Source: Oligoflexales bacterium (GTDB lineage Bacteria > Bdellovibrionota_B > Oligoflexia > Oligoflexales > RGVZ01). Taken from it: a DNA stretch of 37,524 nucleotides. The notes below the pieces were generated by a model. It worked only from the letters and a program-made list of their open reading frames with translations, had not been told where the DNA came from and ran no database searches. Positions 30,737-37,524 of this stretch are shown one piece after another (position 1 is the stretch's first letter; every line of letters starts with the position of its first letter). The position numbers and the translations under genes were made by a program. The stretch lies in NCBI GenBank assembly GCA_947468665.1, contig CANILH010000025.1, positions 1 to 37,524 on the forward strand, given 5' to 3'.

Positions 30737-33700
30737 ATGCGGCCATCTGCATCCCGGTATTTGAATTACACAAGTTGGGCGGCGATCATTGGTGTCGTTG
30801 GCGCAATTGGCGGCGCCCTGGGTGTGACCACCGTCATTTTGGTAAGTGTGTGGTTTGGAGACAACTCCTACCTCAAAAAAACAACCATTATGGCCCGTAT
30901 CAACGAGGAAACGACGGTTTATTGTCTCGACGAGAAGACGCCGATCGGAAGTTTTTTCAACAGCGAGCACCGTCGTTACGTGAGTATCGACGAAGTCCCG
31001 AAACACATGGTCAACGCCCTGGTAGCCGCCGAGGATAAGAATTTTTTCTCCCACGGTGGTGTTGATCCGCAGGCGATTTTCAAAGCTATCGCTGAGGGCC
31101 TTAAAACAGGGAAGTTCCGCGGTGGATCGACCCTTACTCAGCAAACCGTAAAAAATATTATGGATCGTTGGGAGTACTCACTCGCAAGAAAGCTGAATGA
31201 GGCGATAGCGGCGCTGCAACTTGAGAAGCTCTACAGCAAGCAGCAGATTCTTGAGTTTTACCTGAACCAATTTCACGTGTCCGGTAACGGATCCGGTATT
31301 GGTATCGCGGCCAAATATTATTTCAATAAAGAGGTTAAAGAACTTGACGTTGTGGAGTCGGCGTTTATCGCGGGCAGCGTGAAGGGTCCGTCAAAGTATG
31401 ACCCTTATCTCAAATATACAAAAGAGCGCCGTGATCTCGCCGTCCGGAACGCGTTTGACCGCAAAAACTACGTGCTGAGACGCATGTATGAGCAGGGATG
31501 GCTTTCGGAGCAGGAGTTTAAGGAAGCATTTGATCGCCCGGTTCCGTTTAATCGCGGAAGTTTCAGGTCCAGTGAGGTCGCTCTGGTCAGTCTGATCCGC
31601 AATCAGGTCGGCCAAAAAGAAGTCATGGAAAATCTCGGTATTGATACGACAGAGGAGCTGAACAACGCGGGTCTCAAAATCTACTCAACCATTGACTGTC
31701 AGCTTCAGGAAAGAACTCAACTCGGGATGCGCCGTAATTTAAGCCGTCTGGAGACCATCCTTGGCGGATTTCAGCCAGAAAAACCAGAGAATTTCCGTCG
31801 CTTAAGGGACCTCGAGGTCAATCAGTTCTACTATGGTAAGGTGGAGGACGTTCGCGGCACAGAAAAAAAAGACTCCGAGATTCACGTGTCCTTTGGACTT
31901 AGTTCCGGTGTCATTCCCCATGAGGCGCTGCTCCGGTACGCAAAACTACTTGATGGTCCCTACGGTGAGGGTGCTGAGGCGCAGCTGAGAAAACTTCTTC
32001 ACACCGTGAAGCGCGGTGACGTGCTTTTCGTGGAGGTCAGACAGTACGACGCCGAGAAGCACGAGGCCGTACTTGAGATGCAGAAGAGTCCTAAGGTCAA
32101 CGGTGGTATTGTGTCCCTTGATAAGGGTGAGGTTCGCACGGCGGTGAGTGGGTTTGATACGATTGGCTTTAACCGCGCTATTTTCGCCCGTCGTCAGCCT
32201 GGTTCGGTATTTAAATCAGTGGTGTACTTCGCGGCGATGCAGCTTGGCTGGAACATTCTCGATATTGTTGATAACGAGCGGCAGATCTTCCCGTATCAGG
32301 CGAGGTTTTATTTCCCGCGTCCGGATCACCCGAGTCCATATAGGAATGTCTCCATGGTCTGGTCTGGTACCATGTCTGAGAACCTTGCCTCGGTCGGACT
32401 AGCGAACCACCTGGTTGATAAGCTGAACCTTGAGCAGTTCAAAGACCTGATGGCTCAGATGGACCTTGCTCCAAGATCGGGCGAGAGCGCCCCTGATTTT
32501 CACTTCCGCGTCGCTAAATCCACAGGTGTGCAGCTGGACAATGACGGCGTTAAGGAATATCAACTGACGCAGGCAGTTGGGGACCTGATTCCGGATTTGG
32601 TATTCCGGGGCAGTCACGATGCGATCAGAGCCCTCGAGAAAATGTGGTGGGGTAAGGGCTATACCGGTGAGCTGCAGTCGCTTTTCTCCCGGCAGGGTTC
32701 ATCTGACATGCCGCCGCTTGAGAACGCTCTCAGGATCAACCTCGTTAAGAACAACTTCCTGCGGATGAAAACTCTGTCCGGAATGGCAGAAGTCGAGTTT
32801 GAGACTATCGCGGCTAAGGTACAGGCAAAGGGAGCTGACGGGGCACTGGCTGATCCAGCACTTCGTGAAGCATGGTCACACTTTCGCGTGCTGCCGACGC
32901 AGGGCGATAAACCCGCCCTCGGGTTTTTGCCGGCGCTTGATGGCGAGCGACCCCGAGTTGTGACCGAGCGTTTCGAGTATATCGATAAACTAGCGTCTAT
33001 TCAGGGACGTAATCTAAATACTCTTGATGTTGAGGCTATCTGGTCGAACAACATGGTGACCAAAGGCGAAGTCCGCTTAAATGGTACTCTGCCGATGACA
33101 GAGTTCAATCGGCTTGAGAAGGGCATTGAGGAGCACTACCAAGGGGTGATGAGCGCAGCCACTCCCTATGACCTCAATCGCTATTTTGAGCACCATGATT
33201 TCCGTATCGCCTTAGGTCTGAATTATCTGGTTGAGATGGTGAAAGCCATGGGTGTGACAAGCAAGATTGATCCGGTGCAGTCATTTCCTCTGGGAACAAA
33301 TGATGTCACGGCGGCCGAAGTCGCCAAGATTTATCAGACGTTTGTTGAGGGAAAAATTTACCGATTTTATGAGAAGGGGCCGTCAAATCAAATCAACTTC
33401 ATCCGCCGTATCAAGGATCGTCATGGTGAGGTGGTATTTGAGCCTAAGCGTCGCGAGGCGACAGTCGCCATTCCTGAGTACGCGGATCAGATGCATGAGA
33501 TTTTGAAACGAGTCGTAACTCACGGTACCGGTAAGCGTGCGCGTGGAGAGCTGTATCTTGATATGTCACAACCTGTTGCGGGGGCTGCTCCCGCTAACGC
33601 TGTTCCTCCTCCGGCACCGGGTGAGGGCGGCAAGATCCGTATTCAGGCGTTCGGGAAAACTGGTACGACTAACGACTATACCAACGCTTATTTTGCCGGT

Positions 33701-34486
33701 TTCTTCCCGATCCCGCCGGGCAAAGGCATGCCGATGGACTTCAGTCATTTCCATACGATCGCCTCTTACGTTGGCTACGACCTGAATAAAATGATGCGTC
33801 GCGGTGCCATTAAAGTTACCGGCGCGGTTGGTGCCCTGCCAACCTGGATTGATTACGCCAAGGGTATGATGGACGTGATGAAGTACCGAGATCAGGTTGA
33901 TGAACTCGATCTATCAATCGTAAAACGTGGTGAATGGCCGATTAAATATGACCCGCGGACCATTGGACTTTCCGTCGATCTTGTTCGCGGCATGGTGTTT
34001 ACTGGTGCGGACGGTGGTGATGAGGTATTCGGTACCACAAATATTGAGAAAACAGGTGAGTCGTTTGAGAGCGAATTTGCCATTGGTAGCTCCGTTAAAG
34101 TCGTGGTTAGGGTTCCTGGTGATGGCAAGGGCGGCGTAGCGAGGCTTTATAGTCCGTTTAACTTCAAAGCCGAGTTGAAAGACTCCGCGATGCCGGCGAC
34201 TCCGACAAAAGTTGAGGTCACGGACAAAACCACGGCTGCTCCAGACGCTGGAGAGGCGCCAGCCAACGCCACGCTTCTGCCCGGCGCGAAGGCTGCTGAG
34301 ATCAACAAGGAAGCTCAAGAGGTTTTGGATGACGACGGACGTGTTATCAAAGGTGACGAGACCCCGGCCGCGAAAAGTAACTCCGTTATGCCACCAGCGA
34401 CTCATGATGATCCGGGGGTTGATGTAAACGGTCAGCAAAAACCCGAGACTGAGAAGTCCAAGTCGGACAACGGCGATCTTTGGTAA
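30737..34486 (+). CDS. Class A penicillin-binding protein (PBP1A-like), oversized
   Basis: A 1249-residue bifunctional peptidoglycan synthase. A cytoplasmic start and membrane helix (about 14-40) lead to the GT51 glycosyltransferase: E99-D100-K-N-F-F, G-G-S-T-L-T-Q-Q (129-136) and L-E-K-L-Y-S-K-Q-Q-I-L-E-F-Y-L-N. The transpeptidase has S490-V-F-K493 (acylated Ser), S547-E-N549 and K974-T-G976. The gap from S-x-N to K-T-G is about 425 residues, versus roughly 190 in E. coli PBP1a, so a large helical insertion is present. The C-terminus (last about 90) is acidic, Pro/Ala/Asp-rich and probably disordered. GGAG lies 8 bases before ATG 30737; an upstream ATG at 30656 is less likely. It is isolated from division genes. 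Confidence 0.92.
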   Translation: MRPSASRYLNYTSWAAIIGVVGAIGGALGVTTVILVSVWFGDNSYLKKTTIMARINEETTVYCLDEKTPIGSFFNSEHRRYVSIDEVPKHMVNALVAAEDKNFFSHGGVDPQAIFKAIAEGLKTGKFRGGSTLTQQTVKNIMDRWEYSLARKLNEAIAALQLEKLYSKQQILEFYLNQFHVSGNGSGIGIAAKYYFNKEVKELDVVESAFIAGSVKGPSKYDPYLKYTKERRDLAVRNAFDRKNYVLRRMYEQGWLSEQEFKEAFDRPVPFNRGSFRSSEVALVSLIRNQVGQKEVMENLGIDTTEELNNAGLKIYSTIDCQLQERTQLGMRRNLSRLETILGGFQPEKPENFRRLRDLEVNQFYYGKVEDVRGTEKKDSEIHVSFGLSSGVIPHEALLRYAKLLDGPYGEGAEAQLRKLLHTVKRGDVLFVEVRQYDAEKHEAVLEMQKSPKVNGGIVSLDKGEVRTAVSGFDTIGFNRAIFARRQPGSVFKSVVYFAAMQLGWNILDIVDNERQIFPYQARFYFPRPDHPSPYRNVSMVWSGTMSENLASVGLANHLVDKLNLEQFKDLMAQMDLAPRSGESAPDFHFRVAKSTGVQLDNDGVKEYQLTQAVGDLIPDLVFRGSHDAIRALEKMWWGKGYTGELQSLFSRQGSSDMPPLENALRINLVKNNFLRMKTLSGMAEVEFETIAAKVQAKGADGALADPALREAWSHFRVLPTQGDKPALGFLPALDGERPRVVTERFEYIDKLASIQGRNLNTLDVEAIWSNNMVTKGEVRLNGTLPMTEFNRLEKGIEEHYQGVMSAATPYDLNRYFEHHDFRIALGLNYLVEMVKAMGVTSKIDPVQSFPLGTNDVTAAEVAKIYQTFVEGKIYRFYEKGPSNQINFIRRIKDRHGEVVFEPKRREATVAIPEYADQMHEILKRVVTHGTGKRARGELYLDMSQPVAGAAPANAVPPPAPGEGGKIRIQAFGKTGTTNDYTNAYFAGFFPIPPGKGMPMDFSHFHTIASYVGYDLNKMMRRGAIKVTGAVGALPTWIDYAKGMMDVMKYRDQVDELDLSIVKRGEWPIKYDPRTIGLSVDLVRGMVFTGADGGDEVFGTTNIEKTGESFESEFAIGSSVKVVVRVPGDGKGGVARLYSPFNFKAELKDSAMPATPTKVEVTDKTTAAPDAGEAPANATLLPGAKAAEINKEAQEVLDDDGRVIKGDETPAAKSNSVMPPATHDDPGVDVNGQQKPETEKSKSDNGDLW

Positions 34487-34559
34487 CGTTAGCTTGTGCC
34501 TGAGGCGGTTTTCTGTCACAACCGACCCTCAAAATCAGATTTAGGAGAGCTACGCCGTT

Positions 34560-35096
34560 ATGAGTCAGGAACTCAACAAACTTAAGTCCCTTGTCAGAAC
34601 TATTCCGCATTTCCCAAAACACGGGATTATGTTCCGGGACGTCACGACACTGATTCTTGATCCCTGGGGTCTGAAGACGACTGTCGGCATGATGGCAGAC
34701 CGCGCGTTCAAGCTTAAACCGCAAAAAATTGTCGCTATTGAGTCCCGGGGGTTTATTTTCGGTGCCGCGATCGCTGAGCGTCTTGGCTGCGGATTGGTCC
34801 TTGCCCGCAAGAAAGGGAAGCTCCCAGGCGAGACTGTGGAGATTCAATATGATCTCGAATACGGCACTGACTGTATTCAAATTCATAAGGACGCGATCGC
34901 TCCTAGTGAGCGCTGTTTGATTCTTGATGACTTGCTTGCCACCGGCGGCACAGCCGGGGCTGCGGCCACACTTGTAGAAAAAATGGGCGGACACGTGGTG
35001 GGTTGTCATTTTGTTGTTAATTTACCGGAGCTTGGGGGCGCCAGTCGCCTCGCGAGATTTGATCTTCATTGGTTGATGGACTTTGAAGGTCATTGA
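34560..35096 (+). CDS. apt: Adenine phosphoribosyltransferase
   Basis: Apt salvages adenine with PRPP to AMP. The 178-residue length is standard. Motifs include F-P-K-H-G-I-M-F-R-D-V-T, I-E-S-R-G-F-I-F-G (adenine side), R-K-K-G-K-L-P-G and the PRPP-binding C-L-I-L-D-D-L-L-A-T-G-G-T-A (about 118-131). AGGAGAG precedes the ATG by 10 bases. It is followed by the WecG-like gene after 63 bases and preceded by PBP1A with a 73-base gap, so it is likely the start of a short transcript. Confidence 0.95.
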   Translation: MSQELNKLKSLVRTIPHFPKHGIMFRDVTTLILDPWGLKTTVGMMADRAFKLKPQKIVAIESRGFIFGAAIAERLGCGLVLARKKGKLPGETVEIQYDLEYGTDCIQIHKDAIAPSERCLILDDLLATGGTAGAAATLVEKMGGHVVGCHFVVNLPELGGASRLARFDLHWLMDFEGH

Positions 35097-35159
35097 CCAC
35101 AGGTCACCGTATCGCTTAAAATATTAGGATAAATGTCTGATATTTAGAGGGATCGAGTC

Positions 35160-35690
35160 GTGCCTCAACCACCGATTGAATCTTTGAGCCTTGAGGCCGT
35201 GATGGGAATGATTAATTCAGCGCTCGCCGAGCAGCGGGCGCGGGTTTTTGTGTTTTTTACCGAGGCTCACCGCAAGCTTTCAGCAAGTATTGATCAATTT
35301 AAGTTCGCAATGTCTCAGGCAGACCATTGCTTTGCTGGCGACAAACAGTCCGGCGCCATGTTTGTAAATCAAAAATATTTTCTTGATTCACTTGCTCAGC
35401 TCACAAAAACCACCAACTCAAAACTCGCGCTTCTTGCCGGACCAGAGAAGGCATCGGGGCCATTGGCTCGTAAGCTTGAGACGACTCATCAGGGGTTTTC
35501 TGGACTTATTGCTATAGATCTGGCGCAAAATTATCATACGGATGAAGCGATTACCGGACAAATCATTGAGGCGATCAATCGGGCCAGTCCTGATATTGTG
35601 CTGGTTGCGTCTGATTTGAAAAATCAGGAAATCTGGATCGCCAATTACCGCCACCGCTTTAACTGCTCAGTCGTTATCGGTCTGCACTAA
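35160..35690 (+). CDS. WecG/TagA-like protein, short and divergent
   Basis: A 176-residue protein whose second half matches the C-terminal signature of WecG/TagA/CpsF (GT26) glycosyltransferases: I-D-L-A-Q-N-Y-H then I-I-E-A-I-N-R-A-S-P-D-I-V-L-V-A-S-D-L-K-N-Q-E-I-W-I-A-N (compare P-D-L-L-x-V-x-x-x-x-P-K-Q-E-x-W-I) and V-V-I-G at the end. The first half has a shortened A-D-x-x-x-A-G-D-K-Q-S-G segment in place of the catalytic A-D-G-x-P of real TagA, so enzyme activity is doubtful. About 60-80 residues shorter than typical GT26. No glycan cluster is nearby. GTG start with AGGGA 7 bases upstream. It is 16 bases before the MscS gene, so probably co-transcribed. Confidence 0.6.
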   Translation: MPQPPIESLSLEAVMGMINSALAEQRARVFVFFTEAHRKLSASIDQFKFAMSQADHCFAGDKQSGAMFVNQKYFLDSLAQLTKTTNSKLALLAGPEKASGPLARKLETTHQGFSGLIAIDLAQNYHTDEAITGQIIEAINRASPDIVLVASDLKNQEIWIANYRHRFNCSVVIGLH

Positions 35691-35706
35691 CGGGAGAGAG
35701 CAGTCT

Positions 35707-36540
35707 ATGAACTATGATGTGTATGAAGTCTTAAAAGAAGGTCCAATCGCGCGGGCGATTGTGGTGATTGTGTCTGTCATGATTGGTTATGTGTCCGGTA
35801 AGATGGCAAGTCGGACAGTATACCGTGCACTCGGAAAGACGCTCGATGGCCATCAGGTGATGATTGCCAAGCGCCTGGCGTTCTATGGCGTCATGGCTCT
35901 GGTCGTCCTGACCGGACTAAACGAGGCCGGAATTAACCTCAGCGTCCTCGTCGGCGCGGCCGGTGTGGCATCGGTCGCTATTGGTTTTGCCAGTCAGACC
36001 ACAATGTCCAATCTCATCAGCGGTATTTTTATGCTGATCGAGCGACCGTTTATGGTGGGAGATGTGATCCGGGTTGGTGGCACCAGTGGCGAAGTGACGA
36101 CCATGGGGCTGTTCTCAACTATTCTCAAAACTCCCGAAAACATGATGGTTCGTATCCCAAATGAGACCCTGATGAAATCTGAGATTACCAATACGACGAG
36201 ATATCCCCTGCGCCGCATTGAACTTCCCCTTGCCGTGTCCTATTCCGCTGATATCAGTCACGTGCGTATCCTTGTTACCGATGCGCTGAAAACGTGCAAT
36301 CAGACCCGCAAGGACCTTCCCGTCGGATTACTATTCAAATCTTTTGGTGATAACGCCATCAATCTCGCGATGGAGTTTTGGGTTGTGAAAGAAGCTGCCG
36401 CAGAGGCACCCATTACTGCCGCCGAGGCCGTAAAAAAAGCTCTCGAGTCCGCAGGGGTAGAAATGCCCTTCCCCCAGAGAACCCTGAGCTTTGCCGCGGA
36501 TCAGAAACTTAAAGTCGAAGTATCCAACTCAGCGAATTGA
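35707..36540 (+). CDS. Small-conductance mechanosensitive channel (MscS type)
   Basis: A 277-residue MscS-family channel. TM1 (about 15-33) and TM2 (about 52-70) lead into the pore helix TM3 (about 78-110, V-G-A-A-G-V-A-S-V-A-I-G-F-A-S-Q-T-T-M-S-N with small residues facing the pore). The beta domain then follows (E-R-P-F-M-V-G-D-V-I), and the C-terminal alpha/beta domain ends the protein. E. coli MscS is 286 residues. The gating role is osmotic-shock protection in the inner membrane. GGGAGAG lies about 8 bases before ATG 35707. It probably forms an operon with the WecG-like gene. Confidence 0.93.
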   Translation: MNYDVYEVLKEGPIARAIVVIVSVMIGYVSGKMASRTVYRALGKTLDGHQVMIAKRLAFYGVMALVVLTGLNEAGINLSVLVGAAGVASVAIGFASQTTMSNLISGIFMLIERPFMVGDVIRVGGTSGEVTTMGLFSTILKTPENMMVRIPNETLMKSEITNTTRYPLRRIELPLAVSYSADISHVRILVTDALKTCNQTRKDLPVGLLFKSFGDNAINLAMEFWVVKEAAAEAPITAAEAVKKALESAGVEMPFPQRTLSFAADQKLKVEVSNSAN

Positions 36541-36549
36541 ATCGACCTC

Positions 36550-36566
36550 AAATGACTCGGTCATTT
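36550..36566 (+). other. Perfect 7-bp inverted repeat after the MscS gene
   Basis: AAATGAC-TCG-GTCATTT (36550-36566), extended on both sides by CCT/AGG after one mismatch. No T-run follows, so a weak terminator, an operator for the next gene or a processing hairpin are all possible. Confidence 0.4.
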
Positions 36567-36646
36567 CAGGCAGTTAGTTCGCCAATAGACTCAATCCAAA
36601 AATTGAGCTAGATTGCGCCGCTCAACGCCAAGGGAGTCTCACGCAA

Positions 36647-37524
36647 GTGTCTGATTTTGAGATCGTCACAACCACCGCCGGTGCGGTGTCCATACGAAAT
36701 ATCGTGGTCAACGAGATTATGCATAATCCCGTCGGGCCGTGGCGTGAGGCCAATGATCTTTATATCAAGCAGTCGCGCTTTGAGGAACGCCTCCTGGCGC
36801 CCACGGAAGACGACTTCGTGCTCTTTGATGTCGGTCTCGGTGCCGCCTCCAACGCGCTGGCAGCAATTCACGCAAGACTAAATCTCGACCACGCTCAGGG
36901 GCGAAGACTTCACATCGTAAGCTTTGAGAACAACCTTGAACTTCTCCGTTTCGCTCTCGCCAACGCGAACGCCTTTGACCACATGCGTGGATTTGAGGAG
37001 GCCCTCACAACACTTCTCGAAACCAACCACTGGGAAAGCCCTACGGGCCTTGTCACATGGGATTTGCGCCCAGGAGATTTCCTGGAGTTGATCGACCATG
37101 AAACGTATTACCCAGAACTTGTGTTCTATGATCCATACTCTCCAGCGGTAAATCAGGAGATGTGGACTTTAGACGCCTTTGCAAAGCTCCGCGCAAAATG
37201 CGGCGACTCGCCCCGGGGCACCACACTCTACACGTACTCCATCGCCACACCGGTGCGGTCTGCCATGCTGCTCGCGGGCTTCTTCGTCGGTCACGGAATC
37301 CCCACCGGCCTGAAAAACGAAACAACAGAATTCGCGACCGATTTGACGTCCCTCGCAAAACCCATCAGTAAAGACTGGTATGGACGATGGATCAGATCTC
37401 AGTCGCCGCTGCCTTACACCACCAAGCCAGAAGACGCCGCGTCAATCCGTGAGCGCCTGAACCAACATCCTCAACTGGCACCCTTCAAAGACCTTGGCAA
37501 AGAGCTGATCAAAGCCGCCTTCCC
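36647..37524 (+). CDS. Second MnmC/DUF752-like methyltransferase (3-prime end outside window)
   Basis: Incomplete gene, at least 292 residues, running off the right edge. GTG 36647 has GGGAG 10 bases upstream. I see R-N-I-V-V-N-E-I-M-H-N-P-V-G-P, the SAM-site strand V-L-F-D-V-G-L-G-A-A-S-N-A-L-A-A and V-S-F-E-N-N, and the block Y-D-P-Y-S-P-A-V-N-Q-E-M-W that parallels W-Q-D-P-F-T-P-Q-L-N-P-x-M-W of the gene at 27834; T-Y-S follows. It is longer than that gene by a C-terminal extension (D-W-Y-G-R-W-I-R-S and beyond). The substrate is a tRNA or a related molecule by inference. It is the last feature of the window. Confidence 0.78.
   Translation, partial: MSDFEIVTTTAGAVSIRNIVVNEIMHNPVGPWREANDLYIKQSRFEERLLAPTEDDFVLFDVGLGAASNALAAIHARLNLDHAQGRRLHIVSFENNLELLRFALANANAFDHMRGFEEALTTLLETNHWESPTGLVTWDLRPGDFLELIDHETYYPELVFYDPYSPAVNQEMWTLDAFAKLRAKCGDSPRGTTLYTYSIATPVRSAMLLAGFFVGHGIPTGLKNETTEFATDLTSLAKPISKDWYGRWIRSQSPLPYTTKPEDAASIRERLNQHPQLAPFKDLGKELIKAAF

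Noticed and set aside
1-37524. Search for tRNA genes, CRISPR arrays, insertion sequences or prophage genes
   Set aside because: No cloverleaf-like T-arm sequences, no evenly spaced direct repeats, no transposase, integrase or phage structural motifs were recognised by eye.

Overview
The window reads as chromosomal core sequence of an aerobic, Gram-negative, proteobacteria-like organism. It carries system I cytochrome c maturation genes, oxygen-dependent enzymes (HemF, homogentisate dioxygenase, MiaE), several lipoprotein signal peptides, an HtrA-type periplasmic protease and a class A penicillin-binding protein. The mix of an RdgC-like protein, HmgA, TruC, MtaB, MiaE, a class I BirA-CoaX fusion and many secreted hydrolases and Cys-rich lipoproteins fits Bdellovibrionota or a delta-proteobacteria-like lineage, but this placement is inference. 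No rRNA, tRNA, CRISPR array, insertion sequence or prophage was recognised.

Layout. Bases 1-3.8 kb hold two envelope lipoproteins (one with a stop codon inside its signal peptide, one with five CX3C-X9-CX3C repeats), an isoprenylcysteine-methyltransferase-like membrane protein, an RdgC-like protein and a small hypothetical protein. Bases 3.8-7.4 kb hold a response regulator, nadC and a fused birA-coaX gene, closed by a strong bidirectional terminator. Bases 7.4-11.6 kb hold two paralogous thermolysin/fungalysin-like metallopeptidases transcribed divergently, followed by a small chorismate mutase and hmgA. Bases 13.2-16.3 kb are a tightly overlapped minus-strand operon: mtaB, a NadR-like kinase and truC. 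Bases 16.4-21.1 kb carry hemF and a cytochrome c maturation operon (ccmF, ccmH, a CcmI-like fusion, a zinc-ribbon membrane protein). Bases 21.4-22.9 kb hold an S1/P1-type nuclease or phospholipase and a retropepsin-like zinc protease. Bases 22.9-26.5 kb form an operon of SDR, YciH/SUI1, UbiD-like and deoC. Bases 26.6-27.2 kb hold a BrnT/BrnA toxin-antitoxin pair. Bases 27.2-37.5 kb carry miaE, an MnmC-like methyltransferase, an HtrA protease, a FolB-like protein with a C-terminal extension, a 1249-residue PBP1A, apt, a minimal WecG/TagA-like protein, an MscS channel and a second MnmC-like methyltransferase cut by the window end.

Working together. Three themes recur: tRNA modification (MtaB, TruC, MiaE and two MnmC-type methyltransferases), cofactor, haem and cytochrome supply (NadC, NadR-like kinase, BirA-CoaX, HemF, CcmFH), and envelope biology (PBP1A, HtrA, metallopeptidases, lipoproteins, MscS). 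I see no clearly recognisable new defence or mobile system. The most unusual items are the five-repeat cysteine lipoprotein, the interrupted lipoprotein signal peptide, the oversized PBP1A, the CcmI-like fusion with an internal signal peptide and the FolB extension.
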